A stretch of DNA of 64,000 nt from Sinohyriopsis cumingii (lineage: Eukaryota > Mollusca > Bivalvia > Unionida > Unionidae), in the NCBI GenBank assembly GCA_028554795.2, contig CM068838.1, forward strand, positions 86,122,944 through 86,186,943. Reading direction: 5' to 3'. The first letter of the stretch is position 1, and each line of letters starts with the position of its first letter. The notes below the pieces were generated by a model, which saw nothing but the letters and a program-made list of their open reading frames with translations, had not been told where the DNA came from and did no database searches. The position numbers and the translations under genes are program-made. Positions 12,901 through 25,130 of this stretch are shown here, piece by piece.

Positions 12901-13372
12901 TGTAACTGGAGTTGAAAGTAGGATTTCATTTTTTCAGTCAATACACACATGATACAGTATGCAGACCTGTAAAAGATCAGTCTAACAACACATCAGGTCA
13001 ACAATGCTGTGTGAAATCTCACCACATCCAACAATGATGCACATGCATTTTTCGGATGAATATAACTTACTGAATTAAAAATATTCAGGGTTCTTTTTTT
13101 AATGTTTGAGGCAAATCTAGTTAAGCAATGAAGGGCAATTCTAAAACTGAAGCAACAGCAGCATGAAAACCAGAAATGAAAATAAAGGTGCATTTTATGT
13201 TAATTTAATAAAATCAAGTACCTCCATATTTTGTAATTGGTTACAACTCTTTAATACCCCATTTGAATTATATTAATTACACGTGTTTCTCAAATCTTAT
13301 ATATAAAAAGTGTAATATTGCTCATGTAGAAAGTGAACACTTTGAGAAATAAAGAATGTAGAAGGTAATTAC
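9978..13372. other. Intron (module 6 d to module 7 a)
   Basis: A 3.4-kb intron. It contains a dispersed-repeat unit at 12060-12250 ('gtgaccttttgagaccacat', 'gtgcaagccatctataaaaag') and a (TTA)n tract at 12650-12670. Plus-strand open frames between 11331 and 12069 have low-complexity translations and no domain. Confidence 0.6.
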
Positions 13373-13539
13373 TGGGAATACTGAAATCTGTTTTCCAGTT
13401 GCAAAGAGGTTTTGGCAGAACAGCACCAACCATGACAGGAACCACAACAATGCATTCTGAGGAGGATGGGTCCAGACACACAGAGAGTGTTAAGTTGACA
13501 ATATATTTTTTCTCCACTTCATGTTCCACAATGGAGTAG
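13373..13539 (-). CDS. Module 6 exon d (PKPLC exon)
   Basis: This 167-bp exon is phase 2 to 1, with acceptor AAATGTCAG|C and donor CCCA|GTAATT. It encodes YSIVEHEVEKKYIVNLTLSV, C-x7-C (C LDPSSSE C) and VLPKPLCNWKTDFSIP. Three Cys are present, and the sequence is near consensus. Confidence 0.88.
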
Positions 13540-14910
13540 CTGACATTTGTGAAAAATATAAAAGGTTTATCTTTCAGAATGCAAGAAAAACAATACACAT
13601 TCTGTAATTAAACACAAGTCAGTTTTAAAATGCCTGAATAAAAATTGTAGGTCCAATTATACTGAAGTATACTAATGATATCTTTTGCAACCTAAATTAC
13701 AAGAGAATCTGTCAGATCTCATGACTAATGCTTACAAACTCTAAATTACAAAACTATACAGTTTATATTGATAATTTTAATTTAAATCAATCATTAATGG
13801 GTGTCTTGTGCGAAAATCAACCTTTTCCTATATTATTTTCAAGTAACAAAAGCTAAGAAGAAATATTATTATTTTTTGTACAAAAGATTACCAGAGTTGT
13901 ATATAACAGTTTATTAAATTGAGTATTTTACAAAAGATTACCAGAGTTGCATATAACAGTTTATTAAATTGGGTATTTTACAAAAGATTACCAGAATTGT
14001 ATATAACAGTTTATTAAATTGGGTATTTTACAAAAGATTACCAGAGTTTTATGTAACAGTTTATTAAATTGGGTATTTTACTCCCTGGTCTGGAACTATG
14101 GTGCGATTTGGAATTAGTTGCATTTTTATAAATCTGAAAGGATATTCTATGAACACTGCAAAACAAAAACTAAAAGACTTCATCAAGCTGTTGATCATGT
14201 CTTACTGAATGTACCAAACAGCTTATTAAACAAGTCTAATAAAGGTTACCTTCAATTATATGGCAATATTTGAACAAGTGCTCTTACAGAAATTAAGGAC
14301 CATCTTTTCTAAGTGTACAGCAAATGTGGAACTCCTCACTACAGCATAGTTTTACTGATAGAATACACATATTAGATACACGCTGCTTGCCCCCCTTGAC
14401 CCCAAATCGCAATGTTACCAATTTTTTTTTTACAAAGTTTAATCAGTCCATGAATAGTTTAGTCAGGTATGATTTAGATCTAATGAGATGAAGTCTCAAA
14501 TCTGACAAAATCTCTGGTCCACCAACAGCTGATCCTTTTAGTCAATAACACTGGGTCCCTGTCACAGGCTGGAAGAAGGTACAACCTCATCAAGCAAAAC
14601 TGTGTCTTTTTGCTGTAATAAGTTAATATGTGCATTTAGTTAATTTATTTGCATAAAACCTACATTAATCTCTCGACTGTTATTTAATCTAACGGCATTA
14701 ATAAATTTCTTAAATATGCAATTTTACTTAATTTGTTTATTTTATACTGCTTATATAAAACTCTGGTTTGTTACTATCCAAAACATTTGAATTTGGAAAA
14801 ACCTGAAACATCTTTAAGACAGAAGTGGTATTTCTTATTTTGGGTACATCATTAATCATACAGATAAAGAAAGCAGTGAGTCACAGGATTCAACCGTATA
14901 GTGTACTTAC
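13540..14910. repeat. Intron (module 6 c-d) with 50-bp x4 repeat
   Basis: Four copies of a 50-bp unit beginning 'caaaagattaccagagttgt' followed by 'atataacagtttattaaattg' lie at 13876-14082. The rest is AT-rich without gene signal. Confidence 0.8.
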
Positions 14911-14953
14911 TCAAGCCGAATGACATCAAGCAGATAGAATTTGCCCATTTGTC
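14911..14953 (-). CDS. Module 6 mini-exon c
   Basis: This 43-bp exon is phase 1 to 2, with acceptor AAATTTTAG|GA and donor GA|GTAAGT. It encodes GQMGKFYLLDVIRL, aligned with EFSLNSVIKV of module 5. Size, phase and place in the cycle support it. Confidence 0.78.
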
Positions 14954-15344
14954 CTAAAATTTAAAGAAATATTGTATTAAAATTAAAATTCACGAAAAAT
15001 CAACCAGAGTAGATAGTCAAAGAAAAATCAAGAAGTTAAGATGAAAATAAAGTATGTTTCTCATGATAACTGTAACCATTTACCACTTCAGGGCATGAAA
15101 AAGACACTTGTCTCATTCTGTACAGATCAAATTTGCCTAGAGTCAAACAGTCTTTTATATTATCATCACTAGTGACAAGTAAAATTTCTCATAAAAAGGT
15201 TAAAAACCACATTAAAATAAATGTTATCCCAGTTACATGCATTCATTTCCACAGCAATTTTATTCCAAGAAACTCTTAAGACAGAGTTAATTGTGCAAGT
15301 TTTCATAAATATTGGAAAAAGAAGTGAAAGCACCTGCTTAACAT

Positions 15345-15617
15345 GTTCATACCTAGATAATGTACTAGAATATAGCAACAATTCTAGATCTTGGATGCCA
15401 ACCAGTATAATTCTTTGTCAAGCAAATGGATAAATCTCAATAGTTTGATCAAAGTATTAATTATATTTGTGATAATTCTTTGTCAAGCAAGGTTCATACC
15501 TAAATAATGTACTAGAATATAGCAACAATTCTAGGTCTTGGATGCCAATCAGTATAATTCTTTGTCAAGCAAAAGAACGAATCTTAATAGTTTGATCAAA
15601 GTATTAATTATATTTGT
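15345..15617. repeat. 147-bp direct duplication
   Basis: 'gttcatacctagataatgta' at 15345 and 'gttcatacctaaataatgta' at 15492 begin two copies. Both end in 'tttgatcaaagtattaatta' and 'tatttgtg'. Few substitutions separate them, so the event is recent. Confidence 0.88.
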
Positions 15618-15929
15618 GTTTGCAAGACTTGCATGAAAGAACCACTGGCATGCATACCAAAAAGTTTAACTCCTGAAACATTCAAATTTTGGGGGGGATT
15701 CCTGAAATTGCATGAAAATCTAATCATCTAAATATGCCAGATTTCATTTGTATATTTAAAGTCCACAAAATGTCTCAATAACTGAAAACTTCCTAATTTA
15801 TAACAACCTAATCAGTTCAAAACAAATCAAAAATAAAATATGTCCACTGTATTTCCCCCCCCCTTGTTGAAACAAGGATTTTGTCAAAAAGGTTAAGTCC
15901 AAGAAGCTTTATATTTTTTTTAAAAATGG

Positions 15930-16247
15930 TGTGTGTGTGATTTGGATTTTTAATGTAGCTTTAACAATACTTCATTCATATCGCTATGATGTCTGCAGTG
16001 TGACAGTTTATAGTAATGTCTAGCACTGGGGCATCATGCCACAGACATGTAGCATGATGTCCCACCCAATCACATTATCCTGACACAAGGCCGACCAGTC
16101 CTAACACTAACCTCTTAATGCTGAGTGCCAAGCGAGGCACCTGTTAGTACCATTTTTGTAAGTCTTTGGTATGACTCGGCCAGGGATCAAACCCACGACC
16201 TTCCACATATGAGGCGGACGCTCTAGCCACTAGGCCACCGGAGTGGT
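15930..16247 (-). mobile_element. SINE family 1 copy
   Basis: The tRNA-like head lies at the high end ('ctctagccactaggccaccg', 'gggatcaaaccc'). The flanks 'ttttaaaaatgg' (left) and 'ttttaaaaaaatgg' (right) look like a target duplication with small length change. Confidence 0.78.
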
Positions 16248-16906
16248 TTTAAAAAAATGGAACAATTATTGTAATTATATGAAAATCTAATAGGACATGT
16301 ATGTATGAAAACAATTAAATTTTATTTGTCCATCAATAGATGGTTTGGGCTTATCTGTGCTAATATGATTATTGTCCCCACAAAAGGCCCCAAAATGTTC
16401 ACAGTGTCAAAAATTTAAAACATTGGCAATATGTACTTAAAAACTATATGTGCATACAAATAGGCATGTTGAATTTCATTTTCCTACAACAAATGCTTTC
16501 GCACACAATCTTACTTACAAGTTTATTGGGATATATGGATGATGTACAGAAATACTGACAAGACCAAATCACAATGCCTTCACTGTAATCAGTGGCCCAT
16601 AAAAATGTTAGGAATGAGCAATTTTATTTATACATTTCATCAGTCACTTAAATCATTTTACACCATTTACAATAAATATGGTCCATATAGCATGATTTTG
16701 TAGTGTGTGTTTTAGTAAGTTCAGGTAATTAAGAAACAGAGAAGACAAAATATTACAGTGAACACTTGAATACTACTTAAAAGTTCAATAATGAATCAAA
16801 CTTTACAAATACGCAAGGCTTCAATAGATCTTATTAAATTATAAGAAACAGAAGTAAAAAATGTTCTGAATATACAACAACATAAAAATTAGCAAGAAAA
16901 TTTTAC

Positions 16907-17116
16907 CCCAACTAAAGTTCTCTAGGGAAATGTTGACCTCCTTCCTCTCAATTCCAATACTCAGGATGAAATGGCAGCCATCAACAATCAAACGTGCACT
17001 AACTGAGTGCCGGATACCTGGAACATCCACACAGCAGTCGACCCCAGTACAAAACTTTGGTACATGGCAGGACACCATAGCAGGAAGAGTGGGCAAAACC
17101 AGGTCCAGGGGGCACT
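16907..17116 (-). CDS. Module 6 exon b (CC exon)
   Basis: This 210-bp exon is phase 1 to 1, with acceptor TATTTTAG|AG and donor TGGG|GTAAAA. It encodes EC, LPTLPAMVSCHVPKFC, TGVDCCVDVPGIRHSVSA, VDGCHFILSIGIERK and ENFSWG. All six Cys are present. The acceptor and following bases are duplicated 17 bases upstream (17130-17147), giving a nearby decoy AG. Confidence 0.88.
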
Positions 17117-17590
17117 CTAAAATAATAATGCACTCTAAAATAATATTGATACATTTAAAGAGATGATTCTTTTGTCAGTGTGGTTGCCACTTTTCAGCAC
17201 AACATAGATTATACATGGCAGCCAGTATAAATGGTGGAGGACGAACCCCAGAAGGAACCACCAATGCATTAGAAGTTGTTGTTAGTACTTTTAATACTAC
17301 AGTGAAATCTTAACAGCTCAAACCCAGCTGACTTAAACACCAGGAACTGGTTCAATAGCATTTTACATCTGTAATTATGGTAAGAAATTTCCAGATAAAA
17401 CTCTTGTGTTTACCTAACTCAGGAATCAAAAACACAGGATTGAAAAATAATTAAGATGAGAAGCTTTTGTCCAAGAAAACAGTAACATGTAACCAGTAGA
17501 AAATATTATATTTAATAGTAAAGAAACAAGAGGCTCATGTGGTCTATGTATCACTCATCTGGCTTACACAACAGCTGCTGATCATGTTTA

Positions 17591-17758
17591 TGTTGTATTA
17601 TAAGAACACAACCTGGGTAATCTATTGCCCAGACTTATACCATTAATGTTGTATTATAAGGACACAACCTGGGTAATCTACTGCCCAGACTTACACCATT
17701 AATGTTGTATTATAAGGACATAACCTGGGTAATCTACTGCCCAGACTTATACCATTAA
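17591..17758. repeat. 56-bp x3 tandem repeat
   Basis: Three near-identical head-to-tail copies at 17591, 17647 and 17703, each with 'aacctgggtaatctactgcc' inside. Intronic. Confidence 0.9.
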
Positions 17759-18106
17759 TGATTTACCTATTTTATTATATTCTGATTAAATGTTTTCAAA
17801 AGATAATGGCATAATTAAATATATTCAGTCTCTTGCTCATATTCAAAGACATCCAAGATCCTGATAATGTAAATTCATTCCTCAGCATGACTCGCTAACC
17901 CAGACCCCCTTTTCATAAATTCACTTGACCATATAAATATACAGGACTTAAGAAACAGTAGGATAAGGGTTGACCTGATCTCTCGCAATGAATTTTGTTC
18001 TGTTATTTTGTATACTATTTGACCCTATCTTAAAACAATGCAAGTCAAATTCAGCAATGCATCACAGCAGGTTTGTTGTTGTTGTTATTGAAGCAAAGCG
18101 AATAAC

Positions 18107-18265
18107 TTCAGTCACATTATCTTGACACCAGGCCAACCAGTCCTGAGTGCCAAGCGAGGCAGCTGTCAGTACCACTTTTGTCTTTGGTATGACTCGACCG
18201 GGGATTGATCCAATGACCTCCCACATCCGAGGTGTATGCTCTAACCACTAGGCCATAGGAGTGGT
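18107..18265 (-). mobile_element. SINE family 1, truncated copy
   Basis: Only the tRNA-like head and adjacent body are present ('ctctaaccactaggccatag', 'ggccaaccagtcctgagtg'). The tail half found in the other copies is missing. Confidence 0.7.
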
Positions 18266-19076
18266 CTATCTTGTTTGTAGTTACTCCTAGTCTTGTATAT
18301 TAAGTGTATATAAAGTATTAGCTCTATATTGTTTTAGGTTTATTCTATATCGTTCCTATTCCATTAATAAACCCCATGACCAGCAGTGAGTGTTGTATTC
18401 ATCACTTCTCCGTAATTATAACACCAGCTCACATGTACAAAACTGCTTTTACAAATATTACCAACAGCAAATTACAATTCAACATAAACTATTAAAACAT
18501 CAAGACTAATTAAGACTCATCAATACTAATTTAGACTAATTAAACATTTGTAAATAATCAAGACTAATTAAACATTTGTAAATAATTATGTGTACATATC
18601 TGACATATAACTATATAAAATAATGACAAATTATAGTGTAAAAAAATAGTGTATTCTATATTCAATTCATAGAGTTTATTCATCAATTCATAGAGATTTT
18701 TCATCAATCTTGTGGAAGTCAGTGGGGGAAAAAGAATCACAAACAAAAGGTAGTTTTAGTTTTTATATATGTTGAATTTTACTATATAATTATAAGGAAA
18801 TAACAAAAAGACAATTGGCCAATATCCCCAAATCATCAATAAAAAGTTATTTGGCTGCAGCAGCTTCAGGCTCTGGTAATCATCCCACAAATCAACTGCC
18901 GTAGCGACTCCAGCACCTAGACAGAGCACAGAGTCACTACTACAGTTCTTAAAGGTAAAAAGTTTAATGGTACAGTAGCCTTTCTAAGTAGTATCTGCTA
19001 AGACAGGTTTCACTGTACATGTGAAAGTCAGATAAAGATTGCTAGAGAATGCATCCTGACTTTGAACTTCACATAC

Positions 19077-19253
19077 CTTTGTGCCATCCAGAGGAATCAA
19101 ATGTCAGGTAGGGATATTGTTGTCGGTTACAGGGAGTATCCTTGAAGTACACAGCAATTCCCAATTTCTCCAGAAGATAGTCAACAGCTGAATCTTTTAG
19201 TCCATCCATCAGACTGGCTCCCTGCTCTGCCAACCAATTCTTCAGGCTAAAGT
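19077..19253 (-). CDS. Module 6 exon a (PPC exon)
   Basis: This 177-bp exon is phase 1 to 1, with acceptor CTCTTCAG|AC and donor AAAG|GTATGT. It encodes DFSLKNWLAEQGASLMDGL, AVDYLLEKLGIAVYFKDTPC, NRQQYPYLTF and SGWHK. It is close to the family consensus. Confidence 0.88.
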
Positions 19254-19369
19254 CTGAAGAGAAAAGTTAATGATAGCTGCAATGATGATGGCTGGGTGGT
19301 GGTTGTGGTAGTGATGGTAATGGTGATGATGATAATGATGATGATTCTTATGATAAATTGATAACGTAC

Positions 19370-19530
19370 CTCGATTAAGGAATGGCATAGCTAGGTCACA
19401 TACTGACAGTGGGAACTTGGTCTTAGAGAGCAATGGAAACACAAGTGGACAGTAATTCTTGTCAAAGCAGATCCTGACTTCCAGGTCCACCTGAAGCTTG
19501 TTTTGGGAAGACAACAATTCCATGCTGTAA
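19370..19530 (-). CDS. Module 5 exon d
   Basis: This 161-bp exon is phase 2 to 1, with acceptor GAATTACAG|T and donor CGAG|GTACGT. It encodes YSMELLSSQNKLQVDLEVRI, C-FDKNY-C and KFPLSVC, which replaces LPKPLC, then DLAMPFLNR. Three Cys are kept. Its intron to the next exon is only 116 bp, the shortest in the window. Confidence 0.86.
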
Positions 19531-19552
19531 CTGTAATTCAAAGATGAGATGA

Positions 19553-19589
<37 letters not shown>

Positions 19590-21824
19590 TTATAATAATA
19601 ATAATAATAATTTTAAAACTAATATTCTTTAGTAATAAGATAATGATAATCGTGTTCCATTTCTCTTATCACAGGCAATCTAAAAACATATCTAAAAACA
19701 TGTAATGTTGATAATGTACAATTTTTCTTTCTATTTATCTTAGCAGAGAATTCATACAAAAAATTCATAAAATATTTGGACACAATATTTAAACCTTCAC
19801 TTTTGATGAGCTATTCAGATGCCAAATCATCTCACAGGATGCATTGTTGTCATGGTAATGAAATCTTGCTTGCTAGATCTTGTTGAGTTTTCAGCTTCAT
19901 AACATTTGGATCATTACAAATTACTGAATCATGATCTGGATTTTCTGATGCTAACGAAATTTGAGCTACCACTACTATGATATTTATATTTTTGTTAAAT
20001 ACCAAGCAATTTTCAGAAAAATTAATACAATCAATATATTTAACTGAAAAATGAAGGAAACTGCTTAACATTTCACACTATTTAATATGAACTTCATCCT
20101 AAAGCCTAAAGCAAATGACATATTGATCAACTGATATATGTATGAATATCGCAGTTTATCAATGAAGTGTGTGAAATAAGAGACTCATTTTCAAAACTAT
20201 GAATGTTAGATGCATGGGGGCAATAGACCTATATATATATATATATATATGATGTGCAGTTATTTTTCAGTTCTCAAACTCAGCATCGCAGAAGACTAAA
20301 ACAGCTGAGTAACTCTGAAAGTTTCACTCTGTCAGGCAGGCTAAAAATGGTGTGAGGGGCTCTGATGGGGACTTGGCATCCAAAGGACAGCATTATTTTG
20401 ACAGTTATTTACAAATGGACTGGACAAATTGCTGGAACTTAATAATGTACACAAACTCAATTCATTGAATAAATGCATACTATGTTTTAAGGTATTATCT
20501 CAAAAGATTGCAGAGATATTAATCCGACAAGAGTGTGATAGACAGATGGATGGACAGATATACAATATGTATTAAAATGGGGATAACTCTTAAAATGCTG
20601 ACCATATACGATCTATTTTTACAGGACATAATGTAAAGTTAATACACAATAATATACCAAGCCTCTAGACGATATCGCAACAGAGTACAGGAAATATGAA
20701 ACAAAAGTTGTGATGGACTGATCAATAGACAACCCCACCCCAGAATACTGCCTGCCCTGCTTTTTTTGGGGGGAAGGGGAGGGGAGGCAAGGCAACTAAT
20801 AAACAGCAACATGATGCAAGTTGACAGTAAATTTAGAGTATGGTCATGACCAGACAATCCCAACATTGTTCTATTACAATTTATTTTAGCAATTTTCTCT
20901 TCTTAAAACAGCATCTGCAATAGGCAACCATTTTTGCTGTATTTCAGACTATCAGTTGTTCTTTAACAGCCAAAAGTTATTTCAGCACTTGGTTCCAATT
21001 AAAATATATGTAAGAAACAAGTGGAAGCAGAATGACAGTGATAAAAGATGTAGTCTCAGTGCCTTTGTACAACCCTGAAAAGACTATCAAATGCTGTTGT
21101 AGTAGCAGTAAATTTAGTAATAGACTTCACTTTGCAAATAGTAAATGGTAATCTATTTGACATGTATGTCTTGTTTATTGCTCAAACATTACTATATGAG
21201 CAAAATTATTGTGAAAAGATATTACATTAGGTACCGGTAATCTTGAGCATACAAGAATTACTCCTTTTGCAATGAACTGAATAGGAATGATAGTAATTGT
21301 TCAACATTTTATCAATATAAAAATGAAATAGTCTACAGCTGCTTATTCCCTAATCTTAATCCCTCATTCCAAGCTAATTAAAAATTAATTACAATTATAT
21401 TGTGTGTGTGTGTGTGTTTGATTTGGATTTTTAATGTAGCTTTAACAATTTTTCAGTCATATCGCTATGATGCCTGCAGTGTGGCAGTTTATAGTGATGT
21501 CTAGCACTGGGGCACCATGTGGCAGACATGTAGCATGATGTCCCACTAGGTTACATTATCCTGACACAAGACTGACCAGTCCTAATACTAACCTCTTTAT
21601 GCTGAGCACCAAGTGAAGCAGCTATTAGAACCACTCTTATAAGTCTTTGGTATGGCTCAGCCAGGATTCAAACCTGCAACCTCCCACATCTGAGGCAGAT
21701 GCTCTAACCACTTAGGACACTGGAGTGATACAATTTCATCTAGAGATATCTCACTAATAGACAAGACTCTGCCCTTGCAAATGAAATTTGATATTGTTTA
21801 TTGATTTGTTTTTTTAATACATAC
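19531..21824. other. Intron (module 5 c-d)
   Basis: It contains a SINE family 1 copy (21399-21728), an (AT)n tract at 20229-20250 and a (TAA)n tract at 19555-19612. Minus-strand open frames at 19850-20071 and 20639-20866 lack any recognised motif. Confidence 0.6.
21399..21728 (-). mobile_element. SINE family 1 copy
   Basis: Full-length-looking copy of the element at 58584-58904, with the tRNA-like head at the high-coordinate end ('ctctaaccacttaggacac'). It ends next to a (TG)n run at 21401-21418. The B box region 'ggattcaaacc' is mutated. Confidence 0.75.
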
Positions 21825-21867
21825 CTTACTTTTATTACAGAGTTCAGGCTGAATTCTTGCACTGTAC
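21825..21867 (-). CDS. Module 5 mini-exon c
   Basis: This 43-bp exon is phase 1 to 2, with acceptor AAATTTCAG|GT and donor AG|GTATGT. It encodes GTVQEFSLNSVIKV, the best match among separate mini-exons to the EYSLNGI segment fused into module 3 exon b. It is separated from exon b by a 4.1-kb intron filled by a 40-bp satellite. Confidence 0.82.
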
Positions 21868-22224
21868 CTGAAATTTATTAATAATATACAGTGTTTCTGA
21901 AAACTGCACAAAAAATAAGTTAGGAAGTATACAAGACATTCATCACTGTATAAAAATTGCTAGTGATAATTAGGTAATTTTTGAATAAGTTTTATTGATC
22001 TACATATTAATGACCATGAATCAAAAGTTATATATGCAATTATTTCCACTATTAAAGAAATTACACTTATAGCAACCTTTACTCAGCTTTGTTACAGTAA
22101 AAAATATGTTTAAAATTAAACAAGAGACACAAGGAAATGATTTGACACACAACAAAACTCTCTAAATTAAAGGGACAACTTCGCTTCTGAGACAGTTGTC
22201 CTTTATTGGCAATTCAAAGAAGTT

Positions 22225-22475
22225 TCATATATTTATGCATCCAAACTTTCTATATGCATCACTGAATGGAATCTAAAATTTCTATATTTAGGTATTTACA
22301 ATAGAATGGCATTAAACCTTTCTATATGCATTAGAGAATGGCATCCAAACTTTCTATATTTGGCACTGACAACAGAATGGAATCTAAACTTTCTATATTT
22401 AGGCATTTACAACAGAACAGCATTAAAGCTTTCAATGTTTATGCATTACAGAATGGCATCTAAGTTTAATGTATT
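22225..22475. repeat. Diverged 40-bp satellite units, separated from main array
   Basis: Imperfect units such as 'atttacaacagaacagcatt' + 'aaagctttcaatgtttatgc' resemble the main 40-bp unit. They are cut off from it by the LINE fragment at 22490-23345. Confidence 0.7.
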
Positions 22476-22489
22476 TACTGATTAATAAT

Positions 22490-23345
22490 AATAACAATAA
22501 TACTAATAATAACTTAATTTAGAGAAGGTAACTCAATTTGGTACAGAACTAATCTACCTTGAAGCCTTCTTGCTGTTATGTACAATATATACAGTACATA
22601 CAAATGACGTGATAAATTTGGCTTGTCACAAACAAATTAAGTGGTGCTAAAAATCAAAGTTTCAAGCATTGAACTTATGCAAAGGCATCTAAAATATCAT
22701 CCTGTATTGAAAAAGTCAACTGTGGAAAAAGATGCATAAGGACAGAAAAGCAGGTAGTATTTATATTACCAGAACTGTTCAATTGTCTTAAGATTTTTAT
22801 CATCTATTTGAATCACCGATTATGAAAAGAACAAGTGCTCAGAGCCTGCCTTGTGTCACAGGGAATGTTGTTCCATACCACTGGACCAGTATAATGAAAA
22901 CCTTTTTTAAATAATTCCTTCTTTGGCCCTGGTATAATGCAATTTTTACTTCTAAAAGACCTAAATATGGAGTACCATCAGCATCTCTTTGGTGAAAGAT
23001 ATTGCTTAGGTCGAAAGGAATGGCTTTTCTGGACACTTTATACATAAATTTGGCCTTTCTAAGAAATATTCTTTAATGTATTAACATTTTTATATTATTC
23101 ATTGCATCCTGGAAATCGTCTATATTAGAATTAATTGGCATGCCCTCTTTTAGAGCTTTAAAAGTTTTATGTTTGAATTAGAGGTATTACCTGAAATTAT
23201 ATTAAAATAGTCAAGATATGGCTGATTATAGCATTTAGAAAAGATGACCCAATACTGTAATGGAATACATGTTTTGATTTTCTTCAGTTGCAAAATATAA
23301 ATATTAACCTTTTTTGAAACATGTTGAATGTCAATATTCTAAGAT
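22490..23345 (-). pseudogene. LINE 3' fragment, first copy
   Basis: Minus-strand decayed frames include DLSNIFHQRDADGTPY, then in another frame FKKGFHYTGPVVWNNIPCD. These resemble the 'Y.LR......P......KKSF.Y.GA..WN.LP' ending of CR1/jockey-like LINE polyproteins. It shares 3' text with 36830-37460. It sits inside the 40-bp satellite. Confidence 0.7.
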
Positions 23346-23379
23346 TATTATCTAGGAATACAACAAGACTTTAATATTT

Positions 23380-25130
23380 ATGCATTACAGAAAGGCATAA
23401 ACTTTTTCTGTATTTATGCTTTTATAATACAATGGCATCCAAGCTATCTGTATTTATACATTTACAGAAAGAATGGCATCCACGTTTCTTGAATTTAGGC
23501 ATTTACAACAGAATGACATGCAAGCTTCATGAACTTATTCTTTTTACAACAGAATGGCAACTAAGCTTCTTACATTTATCCTTTTACAACAGAATGGCAA
23601 CTAAGCTTCTTACATTTATCCTTTTACAACAGAATGGCAACTAAGCTTCTTACATTTATCCTTTTACAACAGAATGGCAACTAAGCTTCTTACATTTATC
23701 CTTTTACAATCGAATGGCAACTAAGCTTCTTACACTTATCCTTTGACAACAGAATGTCAACTAAGCTTCTTACATTTATCCTTTTACAACCGAATGGCAA
23801 CTAAGCTTCTTACATTTATCCTTTCACAACAGAATGGCAACTAAGCTTCTTACATTTATCCTTTTACAACAGAATGGCAACTAAGCTTCTTACATTTATC
23901 CTTTTACAACAGAATGGCAACTAAGCTTCTTACATTTATCCTTTTACAACTGAATGGCAACTAAGCTTCTTACATTTATCCTTTTACAACTGAATGGCAA
24001 CTAAGCTTCTTACATTTATCCTTTTACAACAGAATGGCAACTAAGCTTCTTACATTTATCCTTTTACAACTGAATGGCAACTAAGCTTCTTACATTTATC
24101 CTTTCACAACAGAATGGCAACTAAGCTTCTTACATTTATCCTTTCACAACAGAATGGCAACTAAGCTTCTTACATTTATCCTTTTACAACCGAATGGCAA
24201 CTAAGCTTCTTACATTTATCCTTTTACAACAGACTGGCAACTTAGCTTCTTATATTTTCCTTTTTACAACCGAATGGCAACTAAGCTTCTTACATTTATC
24301 CTTTTACAACCGAATGGCAACTAAGCTTCTTACATTTATCCTTTTAAAACAGAATGGCAACTAAGCTTCTTACATTTATCGTTTTAGAAATGAATGGCAA
24401 CTAAGCTTCTTACATTTATCCTTTCACAACAGAATGGCAACTAAGCTTCTTACATTTATCCTTTTACAACCGAATGGCAACTAAGCTTCTTACATTTATC
24501 CTTTCACAACAGAATGGCAACTAAGCTTCTTACATTTATCCTTTAACAACCGAATGGCAACTAAGCTTCTTACATTTATCCTTTTACAACCGAATGGCAA
24601 CTAAGCTTCTTACATTTATCCTTTTACAACAGAATGGCAACTTAGCTTCTTATATTTTCCTTTTTACAACCGAATGGCAACTAAGCTTCTTACATTTATC
24701 CTTTTACAACCGAATGGCAACTAAGCTTCTTACATTTATCCTTTGACAACAGAATGGCAACTAAGCTTCTTACATTTATCCTTTTACAACAGAATGGCAA
24801 CTAAGCTTCTTACATTTATCCTTTCACAACAGAATGGCAACTAAGCTTCTTACATTTATCCTTTTACAACAGAATGGCAACTAAGCTTCTTACATTTATC
24901 CTTTTACAACAGAATGACAACTAAGCTTCTTACATTTATCATTTTACAACAGAAAGGCAACTAAGCTTCTTACATTTATCCTTTTACAACAGAATGGCAA
25001 CTAAGCTTCTTACATTTATCCTTTTACAACATAATGGCAACTAAGCTTCTTACAGTTATCCTTTTACAACAGAATGGCAACTAAGCTTCTTACATTTATC
25101 CTTTTACAACAGAATGGCAACTAAGCTCAC
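23380..25130. repeat. 40-bp satellite array, about 40 homogeneous copies
   Basis: The unit 'cttttacaacagaatggcaa' + 'ctaagcttcttacatttatc' repeats head to tail with few differences (ttttac/tttcac/ttttaa; cagaatgg/cgaatgg/tgaatgg) and stable 40-bp spacing. Two variant units (near 24230 and 24640, 'cttagcttcttatattttcc') recur about 410 bp apart, a sign of higher-order duplication. The first units near 23380-23540 are diverged. Confidence 0.92.

Larger units (their letters stand above)
14954..16906. other. Intron (module 6 b-c)
   Basis: It contains a SINE family 1 copy (15930-16247) and a 147-bp direct duplication (15345-15491 and 15492-15617). The open frames at 15169-15433 are opposite-strand shadows over the duplicated segment. 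Confidence 0.65.
17117..19076. other. Intron (module 6 a-b)
   Basis: It contains a duplicated acceptor next to exon b (17117-17147), three 56-bp tandem copies with 'ttgtattataaggacacaac' (17591-17758) and a 5'-truncated SINE family 1 copy (18107-18265). The rest is AT-rich without gene signal. Confidence 0.65.

Noticed and set aside
23380-25130. Regularly spaced array that might look like CRISPR
   Set aside because: Units are contiguous 40-bp repeats without unique spacers, in an animal intron.
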